Part shown: positions 55,851 to 64,000 of the stretch, one piece after another
How positions within the stretch are numbered: position 1 is the first letter of the stretch
Layout of the letters: the number at the start of each line of letters is the position of its first letter
Assembly: GCF_052857255.1 (NCBI RefSeq)
Contig: NC_135505.1
Span: 53,928,792-53,992,791, forward strand
Length of the DNA stretch: 64,000 nt
Direction: 5' to 3'
DNA from: Amblyomma americanum
Lineage: Eukaryota > Arthropoda > Arachnida > Ixodida > Ixodidae
The notes under the pieces: model-generated
Seen by the model: only the letters and a program-made list of their open reading frames with translations
What the model was told of the DNA's origin: nothing
Databases searched by the model: none
Position numbers and translations under genes: made by a program

Positions 55851-57250
55851 AATGGGGCTGCGGGTGCTGCGCTTGACTTTATTTTAATTTCTGAAATTCG
55901 TCGTTTATGTATCGATTTGTAGTTTTCGTTGCGCACTTCTGTTTACAGTGCTCATTTTGAGGCCTAAAAATGATTCAAACTTCCGGACACATCGCGGCAG
56001 TGCTGGCGCTTGTATGCTACGATAGAGTTAATTGTGTCAATATACAAGCCTTGTAGAATAGCTTACGTCCCAGGCCAGCCACCTGTTGCGCACCACAAAT
56101 ACGGTTCATACCGATGCTCGCTTGCCGTCAGCAATTATCGCGGACGGTCGTATACCTCTCCGCCGAGGCATGCAACGAGATCGCGGATCGCTTTTGGGTG
56201 TACGTAAAGCGGCGAATGCTAGAGGCAAAGCGCCGCGATTTTACGCTATATATTTTGCCCCGTACGTGCCAGGGTGCACTCATCATTTCACTTCGGGGGG
56301 TCCTCGGACGTCCTTGATGCGCAGGTGTTGCACATCCCATTCCTATGAGCACTTAGTAACGCCGCTGAGGTCACATAGTAAACGTAGTAAATCCAAATTC
56401 GTGGACGAAATAGGAATCAGGTTTAGTTCTCAGTCTTTCGTCGCCCCCACCCGGCTCCAATAGCACCAACCTTCCGACGGCGCGGCGGCTCTGCCCGCCA
56501 GCCGCCGATCGCTTTGCTGAGGTTGCGAGACGAGCTTCTTCCATCGGACACAGTTTGCTTGCTTTATTGAGAGACGGTTGCGGTTGCCGTGCTCTGGTTT
56601 TAGTAATTAACACAATCGGCCTTGGACAGAGGGAGGCCGCCATGACAACTTCAAATACAGACGAACGGCTAGCCTTCCTGGTCCTTGCGGGCTCAACATT
56701 TAGTCCTTGAAATCTGCGTCCGGCACGCTTCTTCCAGCCGTTAGTCCTTTCGTTAGCCAAGAGGCATTGTCAGGGAATAACGGGCGCAGTTAGTCCCGAA
56801 AGGAAGAAAAATCGCTTAGAGTGTACTATTAAATCAACACATCGACACCTTCATTTTCATTTCGCAATGCTCGAAAATAAAGCCGGTGCTAACAATGGCA
56901 GCAGGCCACATACCAAATTCTTCATGCTAGCGAGCTTCTTCCATCATTTCCTTGAAAACTAATCTGCGCTATAAATTACAATACGTCTGGTATGTCCCAC
57001 TACATGAATGCACGCGTGCTGTGCCCTATTTTGCTGCCATGCACAGGCACCAAGCTTTGGCAAAAAAAATTCTTCATAGATCCGTTTTAATGCACGTGTA
57101 TTTCTTGCGATTGCTGACAGCGGAAGAAGTGACCAATGTCGACATGAAACAAAGCCTCCAGCTAGGGATTAAGCTTCTTCTGCTCTCGAGTACCAAAGAG
57201 CTCCATGAAGATATAGCTCCCCTCCAGGATTGAGAGTCCGGTTAATAAAT
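55851..57250. other. CpG-richer interval with possible transcript end
   Basis: GC/CpG content rises at 56050-56560 and frames overlap on both strands (minus 56371-56760, 129 codons; plus 56086-56463), but none has a recognised domain. GCCGCCATGAC at about 56635 is a perfect Kozak context but opens only a 22-codon frame. A segment at 57120-57233 reads EEVTNVDMKQSLQLGIKLLL, a TGA follows (57231-57233) and AATAAA lies at 57244. Together with an upstream ...GCTGACAG acceptor-like site this could be a terminal exon. Confidence 0.35.
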
Positions 57251-57529
57251 GATCCTGGCTTAAACATCTCGGCCTGTTTTCCATTGTGATCCTCCTGTCG
57301 GTTCGTCTCTTTTTGTCTTAGCTGCCTATCACATTTCTGAGCGCTACCTTCCTGCCATAAAGGTAATGTTGTATAGTCAAGGACTTAGAAAAGGACCTGC
57401 TCTCATCTCACTCTCCAAACAGGCGACATGCATAAGCCAGGAGTGTGCAGTTTACTTCTTCTACTCGGTCACCGTCAGCACTGCTGCTCGGCGAGCCTCT
57501 TTAATATCCTTGAAGATGTAAAGAAAATC

Positions 57530-58030
57530 GCGCGAAGAGCTAGGACACAAGCAGAACACACAGGACAGGGCTAGCGCCACTCGGACTTAGGTGTTTTGCA
57601 TAACTGCCTCACGTGCACTCAAGATGGCTCCAATATGGAGAGGGTAGAGTTTACTTCCAATGGCATCAGTATTCTTCGCAAGCAGTAGGACAGCACCCGA
57701 GACTGGCAGGTTGACACGGGGATCAAGTTAACACACAAATTAGCGGTATTGGTGCGGAAACTCGATGAATTAAAGGGTCCTGTGTAGATGAAATGTTTTC
57801 GAGTAAAACACTTGCTTCGGCTAGATGGTTCATCTGAAAGATTTAATGAAAACGGTGTGACGAAAGAGGACACAAGTAAAACACACAACAGGACCAGCGC
57901 CACTCGCACTTGAGTATTTTGCATACGATTCTGAATATGGCTCCGAAATTTCAAAAATCGAGTGACGCTGGTCTTGCCCTTTGTGTTTTACTTCTGTCCT
58001 CGTTCGTCACACCGTTTTTATTCCATCCTC
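57530..58030. repeat. Three copies of a PLE-associated 60-bp motif, direct and inverted
   Basis: The motif (in the minus sense GGCGCTRGTCCTGTTGTGTG TTTTACTTGTGTCCTC...) occurs at about 57535-57590 (minus sense), 57838-57905 (minus sense, extended with CGTCACACCGTTTTCATTAAA) and 57966-58024 (plus sense, CTGTCCTCGTTCGTCACACC). This sequence type accompanies Penelope-like terminal regions in ticks as I recall. No RT or endonuclease is present here. Confidence 0.5.
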
Positions 58031-59303
58031 AAGCAAGACTCTTAATTGACATCCTGTTCTTACAGCTACCTTCTAACAAGTGTTTCTTGAAAGGTTTTAA
58101 TTTTCAAAACTAGTCATTTTGGGGCATAAAAATGATTATGGCAGCAAAGTATCAGTCGTTCTGGCATGCATCACAAAGCCGGTGAATTGCCTCAAGTACT
58201 TAGCTGCATAACTAAATTCTGATCGTTCATATTTCTAATTATAGCCGCTGGGCACGTGGTTAGAATGAGATATTTGTAGCCGGTCGTTAGTAATGGCCAG
58301 AATAGTTTACAAATTTCGAAAATGCAAATGTCCTCGGCGCTGTGGCTCCACATAGTTTGGCTACAGGGTGGCAAAATACCTTGGCGTTCGAAAACCATGC
58401 ATGCAAATCAACTTTTCAGGTGCACGTAACTAGTTAAAAAAGCGAGTTTGTTGATTCACCGCGCCAAAAGAAATAACGTTTTATAAATTTTAAAAGCTGA
58501 TATCGCTATTACTTGCCAGCACCTACGAATCTCAAGCTGCAATTAAGCACCTACCTCTAATAATTAGAAATTTATCATCAAAAAACTTTCTAATGAGATT
58601 GCTACTACAGACGATTCACTGGCTTCCTGGTGTGCCAGCCAGAACTGGTAATTTTATACTGAAACAGTCATGTTTCTAACACAGAAAACCAAGTCTGAGA
58701 TTTAACATTTCTTGTCCTTCTTCGCGCTTGCGGATACCACTGTTACATTTTTGTTGTTTCAAAAATGACATCTGCTTCCTCATGAAAAAAAGGAATGATT
58801 TATTGAATGAAAATTTGAAAGGAGAAGAAATAAACACCGAAATGATGACTGACCTAATTAATTTGACGATCCAGCGGTGATGCCGTCCTCAAAGACTCAA
58901 AATCCATAATCAAAGAATGTTGAGCGGGAATCCTGCTGAGGCGAGGTGCAAGATTGTGGTGACTGTAGTCGCCTTCAGAACCGGGCAAGCTCACATCAGG
59001 CTGTGCAGACCTAAGCATTCCGGAACTTACAGCAGGAGACCCAGTGTGCACATACACTTCTAGAAATGGACACCGCTTGAGAATTGTCGCAGGAGTGAGG
59101 ACAGCGTAGCCTACTCTCCACTGGTAAGAACACGGCAGAGGATTTGAGCACACAGATGAACGAGATCACAAAGGTTAAGCGCGTAAATGAGTGCACAAAA
59201 GAGACAAGCGCGATGGGATGAAATTCTTTATAGCACATTCAACAAAGCAATCTCAATTCATTGATTTCTCGCTCGGACCTCTCTACAACACATTTTTCTT
59301 GTG
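58031..59303. other. Non-coding sequence with a solo MITE-arm-like piece
   Basis: Sequence around 58250-58330 (TATTTGTAGCCGGTCGTTAGTAA) resembles an arm of the palindromic MITE at 62.0-62.6 kb. No gene is recognised; the minus frame 58854-59153 has no known domain. Confidence 0.4.
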
Positions 59304-59311
59304 TAATACTT

Positions 59312-59410
59312 CTGTCACACGGGCATTTCGATGGCCCTCGAATTAGTAGTCGATCGATTCAAAGGCAATCGAGCGCTGCTACACGGGCAGTTTGAATGGC
59401 GATCAATTTC
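59312..59410 (+). repeat. Subterminal direct repeats of the Harbinger-like element
   Basis: CTGTCACACGGGCATTTCGA (59312-) and CTGCTACACGGGCAGTTTGA (59376-) each continue with ATGGC and a TCGA/TCAA-rich run, about 33 bp long and 64 bp apart. Such repeats are typical binding sites for a Myb-like partner or transposase. Confidence 0.6.
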
Positions 59411-59528
59411 ATAGCCTATCGAGTCAACGGAGTAGCGCAGCACTCCTACGAGATATCGAAGGCCTTCGAGCGGCGCCCAATATTGCTAGCGTTGCTTCGA
59501 GTGGTGCCAAGCGCACTTTGTTTCGCGG

Positions 59529-59536
59529 TATAAAAG
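59529..59536 (+). promoter_or_regulatory. TATA box for the Myb-like gene
   Basis: TATAAAAG preceded by GCGG, 352 bp upstream of the ATG at 59888. Position within the element's 5' region suits the promoter of the Myb-like ORF. It is identified by consensus only. Confidence 0.45.
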
Positions 59537-59887
59537 CATGAACAAACATTATTCGCCTAAAGTTTAATGCAAGTAGTAAAATATTAGCTCGTACAATTAT
59601 TTAAAAATTGTATGGGTTTGCATTACAGCGCATTAATTTCATACTATCACAGTAATCAATGGTGCATGAGAAGCAAATACAAAGAAAAGCTCAGCCGTTT
59701 TGATATAGCCCTCGCAGCCCTAAGTTCGCGATAGTTTTGAAGATTTTTCCTGGCTTTTTTTCGTATATTTCCCGCCAATTCCATTGCGAGCTATTTTTAA
59801 TTGCAGGTTTAGTTGGTGCGAGGCGTTTTGCGTTCCCTTTATTTGTTCTCTCTGGTCCTTTTGGTTTTATCTTTATTTTCTTATAAT

Positions 59888-60340
59888 ATGACGTCGCCAT
59901 CGCAGCCAGAAAAGCAGAAAAGCGCGTCGGCGTCGACGCCTAAGCAGTTGTGGGGAGAGCGGGAAACGTCGTTACTAATAGATTTATGGGAGGATCACCT
60001 CGCCGACTTTCGTCGCCAGAAGAGGAACGGCGGTGTGTACGAAGAGATCGCACGAAGTTTCTGCGAAGCTGGATACTTCAGGACACGAGCCCAAGTTGAA
60101 AACAAGATAGAAAACTTGGGACAAACGTACCGGAAAGTCACTTTCCCGTTCGTGCGCTTTATGAGCATGCGGTATGTCATGGTAAAAAGTTCGCAGCCTT
60201 GTCAACGTTGTTTTTTAGGCGCCCTTTGTAACGCAGAATTTCCTTTTTCACTGCGCCGCAAACTGTCTCATCTTCTGCAGCAGCAGTTAGTAAACATTGC
60301 TTGCCCAACCAGCCCAGTTTTATGCGCAGTAGAGTAGAGC
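59888..60340 (+). CDS. Myb/SANT-like DNA-binding protein, exon 1 (Harbinger partner)
   Basis: ATG 59888 starts MTSPSQPEKQKSASASTPKQ, then the trihelix/Myb-like domain: LWGERETSLLIDLWEDHLAD, FRRQKRNGGVYEEIARSFCE, AGYFRTRAQVENKIENLGQT and YRK (to about 60138). Conserved Trp (W of LWGE, W of DLWED) and the 'QV..KI.NL...YRK' helix fit the Myb_DNA-bind_4 type that helps Harbinger transposase enter the nucleus and bind element ends. The genomic frame runs on to TAG at 60335-60337, but the family pattern suggests that splicing leaves the frame soon after YRK (candidate GTCACT or GTATGT donors at 60136 and 60173) to join the segment at about 60,430. Confidence 0.75.
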
Positions 60341-60424
60341 TGCACAAAATGATACATTGATCATCACAGGACTTTTCTTTATTTTCTAGTCTCAGTTGCC
60401 CTTCCATAAATCTTTCATATTTTG

Positions 60425-60548
60425 GCTGAGGAGGACAACTACTGGTTCAGGAGCCGTCACACGCGAGTACTTCTGGCATATACATAAATTTCTTGGGTCA
60501 TTGCCAGCCAATGATCTCTCCACGGCTCAGGACTCCATATTTGAAGAG
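60425..60548 (+). CDS. Myb-like protein, exon 2
   Basis: The frame reads RRTTTGSGAVTREYFWHIHK, FLGSLPANDLSTAQDSIFEE, and ends at a GTATAC donor-like site. The 'TTGSGA...YFW.IH.FLGSLP.ND' block is the usual continuation of the Myb-like domain in tick Harbinger-type proteins as I recall. The 5' border is uncertain (AG at about 60386 or 60429). Confidence 0.65.
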
Positions 60549-61080
60549 GTATACCAAAGTATCTATTGCAGCTTTTAGCAGAAATTAATGCCGCACAGCA
60601 TGCTTAGTAGTGGAGGAACTAATCAAATTTGCTCATTTTCTTCAGTACGGCTTTTCAAATTCTTATTTTGAAGTTAATGCTGGTAAGCGCTGGATGCAAA
60701 TTGCAGTCTGCGTCCATCAAGAATGACAGCTGTAGAAACTACTGCACCTTAACTCCATTCAATTGTGTCTACACAGAAAGGCTTTTTTCTAAAGCTTTCT
60801 ACTCGAAATTTATGACAGGATGCTGCCAGTACCATAGTGGCGGTGAACACAGCATAATAGGGTTTGCCTTAAATAATCATGAAGACAACCAGCACAAAGC
60901 AGTGTTCATTTCAGCGTAGTCATGCCAATATGGTGAGCTTAGTGTGTTGCTTAAGAAGAACGTAATAGACGTGTGGCCACCCAGTATCGAATGGCGGTGT
61001 GAGTTGTGGTTTTTTGCAAGAGGAAATTTTAGCTGCCGATTGTTTTTTATTGCCCTGCCTAATAGTATGACTGCCACGCA
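60549..61080. other. Intron of the Myb-like gene
   Basis: AT-rich. Frames in it (for example plus 60629-60919) carry no known motif. It ends at an acceptor-like TGCCACGCAG. Confidence 0.5.
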
Positions 61081-61490
61081 GATAATTCTTCGAATAGAGC
61101 ATGGCAAAACCACGAAAACCGCCACCACCACCTCACAAATGAATGAAAGCCTGCCCGGCGATGACCCCGGCACAGGGTCATTGCGGCCAATACCACCACC
61201 ACCAGCCGGATCACCAGCAGCCGCACTGTCGGCTGACGCACCAGCCGCATCGTCAGCTGCAACACCAGCTGCATTGTCGGCTGCCACAACACCAGCAGCC
61301 AAGCCTCCTTCTAGAAAGAGGAAAAGGGGGACAAGTGCCCTGGGAGAAGTGCACACAGGGTTCCTAGAAGAACAGAAACTTGCTGCAGACCTTAAAAGCA
61401 GCTAGGAACAGAGAACACGATCAGCGTGAGAGACAGATTGCTCTGCAAGAGAAAGTAGTTAACGTTCTCGAAAATCTTTTCAACAAGTAA
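61081..61490 (+). pseudogene. Myb-like protein, exon 3, with C-terminal frameshift
   Basis: After the acceptor at 61080 the frame reads IILRIEHGKTTKTATTTSQM, a Pro/Ala-rich low-complexity stretch with GDDPGTGSLRPIPPPP, then PPSRKRKRGTSALGEVHTGF (basic nuclear-signal-like) and LEEQKLAADLKSS, stop 61403-61405. The family C-terminus continues in the next frame: RNREHDQRERQIALQEKVVN, VLENLFNK, stop 61488-61490, with AATAAA at 61494. A one-base indel near 61,375-61,395 therefore removes the C-terminal coiled coil, which in relatives probably mediates dimerisation (inference). Confidence 0.7.
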
Positions 61491-62002
61491 AACAATAAAT
61501 GCTATGTTATTCCAATTTCTATCTGTTTATTACAATAGCATTGCCTCGATTTGTGTCAAAGGAGGTCAGCAGTGCAAACATGACCAGCTCAACACTGTGG
61601 TGTAATGTCCAGTCATATATCGACATGCTGTGCATTAAGCAATAGCGTACTGCAGACAGCATGCCACAAGTCTGCCATTTCTGTCCAGGCTTGCTGGGGC
61701 GCCAATTTTGACATGTTACTCCGTGCAAGTTGTAATTTCTTTGCACTTTAGTTGCTATCAATGCGTACTAAGCTGATGCAATCCAGCTTCCACATTTTTA
61801 TTGTGCACACAATGGTGATGCCACTAAAACAACACCAATAATATGCAGTCTTTTTATTTTTTCTATACATTTGTGATGCCAAAATGTAGAAGAAATGAAT
61901 AGATTTAGCAGTATTGCGAAGAATGTCGGCAAAGAAATTGATGCGGTAATCTCTGTAATGATATTAAGCAATGTAGAAGGTTGTGAATAACTTTAAAAAA
62001 CA
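61491..62002. other. Spacer between the convergent Harbinger genes
   Basis: AT-rich, without gene; it begins at the Myb-like polyadenylation signal. Confidence 0.5.
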
Positions 62003-62578
62003 CGGGTTTTTGAGTTAACCAGAAGCTTTTGGCAGAGAAGTAGCAGTAGTATTGGCAGGCTTCGAAATAGGCAAATAATGTTAACTGGTAAAGCGACTAA
62101 CTACATTCTAATGGGTAACTTTTTCACAATTACTGGTAGGCGCCTAATTGCGATTAAAGATTTGTAGCCGCCCATTAGCAAAACCCATAATTGTTCTTAG
62201 TACTGCAAAAAAAAAAGATTACCGTGACCGCTGTGGCATGACAGATTTTGGCTATTCTGAGTAGCTACAGGGACGGGAGGGGTTGCTTTCCCTGCATCCT
62301 GTTCGAAAGATTGTCTTTTGGCACAATGTAGCCAGGTTCCTTCGAGCCACGGAGGCCAGCGTAACCAGGTTTTCAGAATTTTACGAACCAATATGACTGC
62401 TACTAACGGTCGGCTACAAACACTACTTGCAACAAAGTGCCTAACGGTAATACTTAAAAAGTGAAGTATTAAAACTCTGTTAATCATTTTACTAGTTAAC
62501 ATGAATTCTCTGTTTTGAGGTCTGCCAGCTCTGGTATTAGTGTGCTGTAAAAAGCTTCGCATTACCTCAAAAACCCAT
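62003..62578. mobile_element. Palindromic MITE with long inverted arms
   Basis: The outer block GGGTTTTTGAGTTAACC..GAAGCTTTT (from 62003) matches the reverse complement of 62535-62578. Internally TTTGTAGCCGCCCATTAG (62161-62178) matches the complement of CTAACGGTCGGCTACAAAC (about 62403-62421). The arms of about 260 bp are imperfect, with centre near 62,290 and no coding capacity. It is a non-autonomous insertion inside the Harbinger-like element; a related solo arm lies at about 58.25-58.33 kb. Confidence 0.75.
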
Positions 62579-63341
62579 TACAGAAATTGCTAATCAGCTT
62601 CGCTGAATCACCTGGTATATTGTGCCTGTGAACAGGACCAAGTGCTGCATGATGGACACTTTTTTCGTTGAACGGACTTTAGCCACTAATTTCTTGTTTT
62701 GCATACTATATTACTACGTTTTGTACCATTTAATTCTTTGGTTTTGTAAACAAACCAAACTGTATAACTTACCATTGCAATAACTGCTGCATCATCTACA
62801 CTTTACTCTTGATATTCTGAGATACAGTCATGGCACCCTTAGCCGTAAGGTAAGCAGTGCAATGCTAATAGATTCTAAATTAAGTATCTCTGTTATTGTG
62901 AAGTTTCTGAGTGCCCTGGCGGGAAGAAGATGTTGCTTCTCTGCCACGGTTTGCCGATGCCACCTACCAAATAGAAAACACTGTTTCATACCCTACGATT
63001 TGGCCTTCAAATGTTCTGCCTTATTTCTTAGTTCCATAGGCGGGCTTGTGTTCATTTGTGTAAGGAGCTTTTGATTGCAGCAAAAAATGTGGTTCGTAAA
63101 GTTCAGTACTGTGAACCTTAAGATCAGGTACGCAGATAAGCTGTCTGCATCTAGACATGTGTTGTAAATAATGACGCTGCTTAGAGAAGGGAACAACCGG
63201 TTTCGGAGACGTGCTCTCCGCGGCTCTGCGAAGGCCGACTCGTGGTGGCCTTGAAAAGGACATTTCTGTTCAGATGGCCGTCAAGCACATCATACTAATG
63301 ATACACTGCAGGGTGTAAGCAGCCGCACCGGCTATGTGAGC
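62579..63341. other. Non-coding sequence downstream of the Harbinger transposase
   Basis: No domain is recognised in the short frames here (for example plus 62862-63074). It contains the presumed 3' UTR of the minus-strand transposase. Confidence 0.45.
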
Positions 63342-63917
63342 TCATCTTTGCTTTAAGAAGTCCAGGAGCACCGCCCTCACCTCACAGCCAGTGCCTTCTT
63401 CAGTATCCGTGCAATGCTGTGGCTGCTGGAGACCATCATCGTTGTTTTCAAGCTCCGTCAGCCACTGCTGCAGGACAGCATCTCCAACCTCCTCGCACAC
63501 ATTGTTTAAAATGCAGCACTCACGAACAGCTAGGCGGGAATTTCCGATTTCACATTTCATGCGCTTCGAGATGAAGCAAAATTGTGCCTACAGCCTGCCG
63601 AAGGCATTTTCAACTATTCTCCTAGCCTTGAACAGGCGGTAGTTGAACAGACTTTCGTCATCGGTCAGGTTTGCGTGGTGGCTGAATGACTTCTTGAAGT
63701 TGGCGGACAGTGGGAATGCGTAATCACAAAATATGACCGGAGGCACTGCTCTGCCACCCATGACGGCATGTGGCTGACGGAACAGAGGGCCATTCACGGC
63801 TTTTTCCAGTTGGAGCCACTGTAAACATGTGAATCATGGCAGCGGCCTGGCGATTCAACTCGTATGTACAGGAACTTGTGGCGGTGGCCTACAAGGGCAA
63901 GCAGGATGATGCTGTAC
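63342..63917 (-). pseudogene. PIF/Harbinger DDE transposase, last exon, damaged
   Basis: Acceptor TTATTTGTAG, then YSIILLALVGHRHKFLYIRV and ESPGRCHDSHVYSGS. 'PGRCHD' carries the second catalytic Asp of the DDE_Tnp_4 fold. A frameshift near 63,805 is followed by LEKAVNGPLFRQP, PPVIFCDYAFPLSANFKKSF (an Asp of the catalytic region), FNYRLFKARRIVENAFGRL (the Glu-bearing helix), and a TAG at 63590-63588 where relatives have Lys. The frame then continues AQFCFISKRMKCEI, CCILNNVCEEVGD and an acidic tail to TAA at 63344-63342. The enzyme cuts and joins transposon ends. Earlier exons lie beyond the window. Confidence 0.8.
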
Positions 63918-64000
63918 CTACAAATAAAATATTGGGCTAATATGACTGACACAATGCAAGTAGTTATTACATGGCGATAGTGATTTTATCATATCATTAC
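63918..64000 (-). other. Intron of the Harbinger transposase, running off the window
   Basis: The acceptor TTTGTAG precedes the last exon at 63917. Upstream sequence to the window end is AT-rich and shows no exon. Confidence 0.5.

Larger units (their letters stand above)
59307..64000. mobile_element. Probable PIF/Harbinger transposon (right end outside window)
   Basis: PIF/Harbinger elements encode two proteins: a DDE transposase and a Myb/SANT-like DNA-binding protein. Both types occur here in convergent order, Myb-like on + from 59888 and transposase on - ending at 63342. The left end is proposed at about 59307, after TAA (59304-59306; the superfamily duplicates a 3-bp TWA target). Two subterminal direct repeats containing ACACGGGCA (59312-59344 and 59376-59410) follow. 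A TATAAAAG box lies at 59529-59536. A palindromic MITE is inserted between the genes. Both genes carry damage, so this copy is probably inactive. Confidence 0.7.

Noticed and set aside
56636..56710. Plus-strand gene start with perfect Kozak GCCGCCATGA
   Set aside because: It opens only 22 codons and no following exon could be identified.
56371..56760. 129-codon minus-strand gene in CpG-rich DNA
   Set aside because: No recognisable domain. GC-rich sequence has few stops, so a frame of this length is not strong evidence. Kept only as a mention in the interval description.

Overview
The window looks like repeat-rich genomic DNA from a eukaryote, most probably a hard (ixodid) tick. Two copies of a tRNA-derived SINE match what I recall of the tick 'Ruka' family. 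Several LINE types, Penelope-like elements (PLEs), gypsy-type LTR pieces and PIF/Harbinger parts occur together. Spliced genes are recognisable from exon edges, and AT-rich unique DNA separates the blocks. No bacterial gene organisation, CRISPR array, rRNA or canonical tRNA gene was found. The species call is inference; no search was run.

Layout. 0.54-2.57 kb: a very old LINE (+). 3.2-29.1 kb: a nested repeat block. Gypsy pieces appear on the + strand in normal order: gag and protease at 3.4-4.43 kb, protease end to RT start at 11.8-12.6 kb, integrase at 28.4-29.1 kb. They are separated by LINE insertions: a fragment at 4.44-6.15 kb, a nearly complete APE/RT/RNase H LINE at 6.15-11.67 kb, and a third LINE beginning near 13.8 kb. 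That third LINE is itself cut inside its RNase H domain at 14,650 and resumes at 27,281. The 12.6 kb between carries a short-period repeat array at each end, a SINE, a head-to-head PLE pair and unassigned DNA with exon-like segments. 29.16-30.55 kb: a minus-strand LINE.

30.6-40.4 kb: mostly unique AT-rich DNA. It holds a 90-bp tandem array of paired hairpins (31.9-32.2 kb), a large inverted-repeat element (34.9-38.3 kb) with a SINE and an RT-only LINE inside it, and a perfect 29-bp-arm hairpin at 39.16-39.23 kb. 40.4-51.2 kb: a minus-strand, many-exon gene resembling the multicopy 'SAMD3-like' family, apparently damaged, with a PLE endonuclease fragment inside an intron. 51.77-54.28 kb: a divergently transcribed, damaged transposase-like gene headed by a zinc finger. 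The two start codons are about 600 bp apart and a 28-bp perfect palindrome lies between them, so they may belong to one mobile element. 55.1-55.85 kb: a minus-strand RTE-type LINE end. 59.3 kb to the window edge: a probable PIF/Harbinger element, with subterminal repeats, a spliced Myb/SANT-like gene on + and a DDE transposase on -, convergent, with a palindromic MITE between them.

Almost all recognisable coding sequence belongs to mobile elements, and nearly every copy is broken by stops, frameshifts or truncation. The best preserved LINE has three in-frame stops and one frameshift; the RT-only LINE has one long open frame. No ordinary host housekeeping gene could be identified with confidence.
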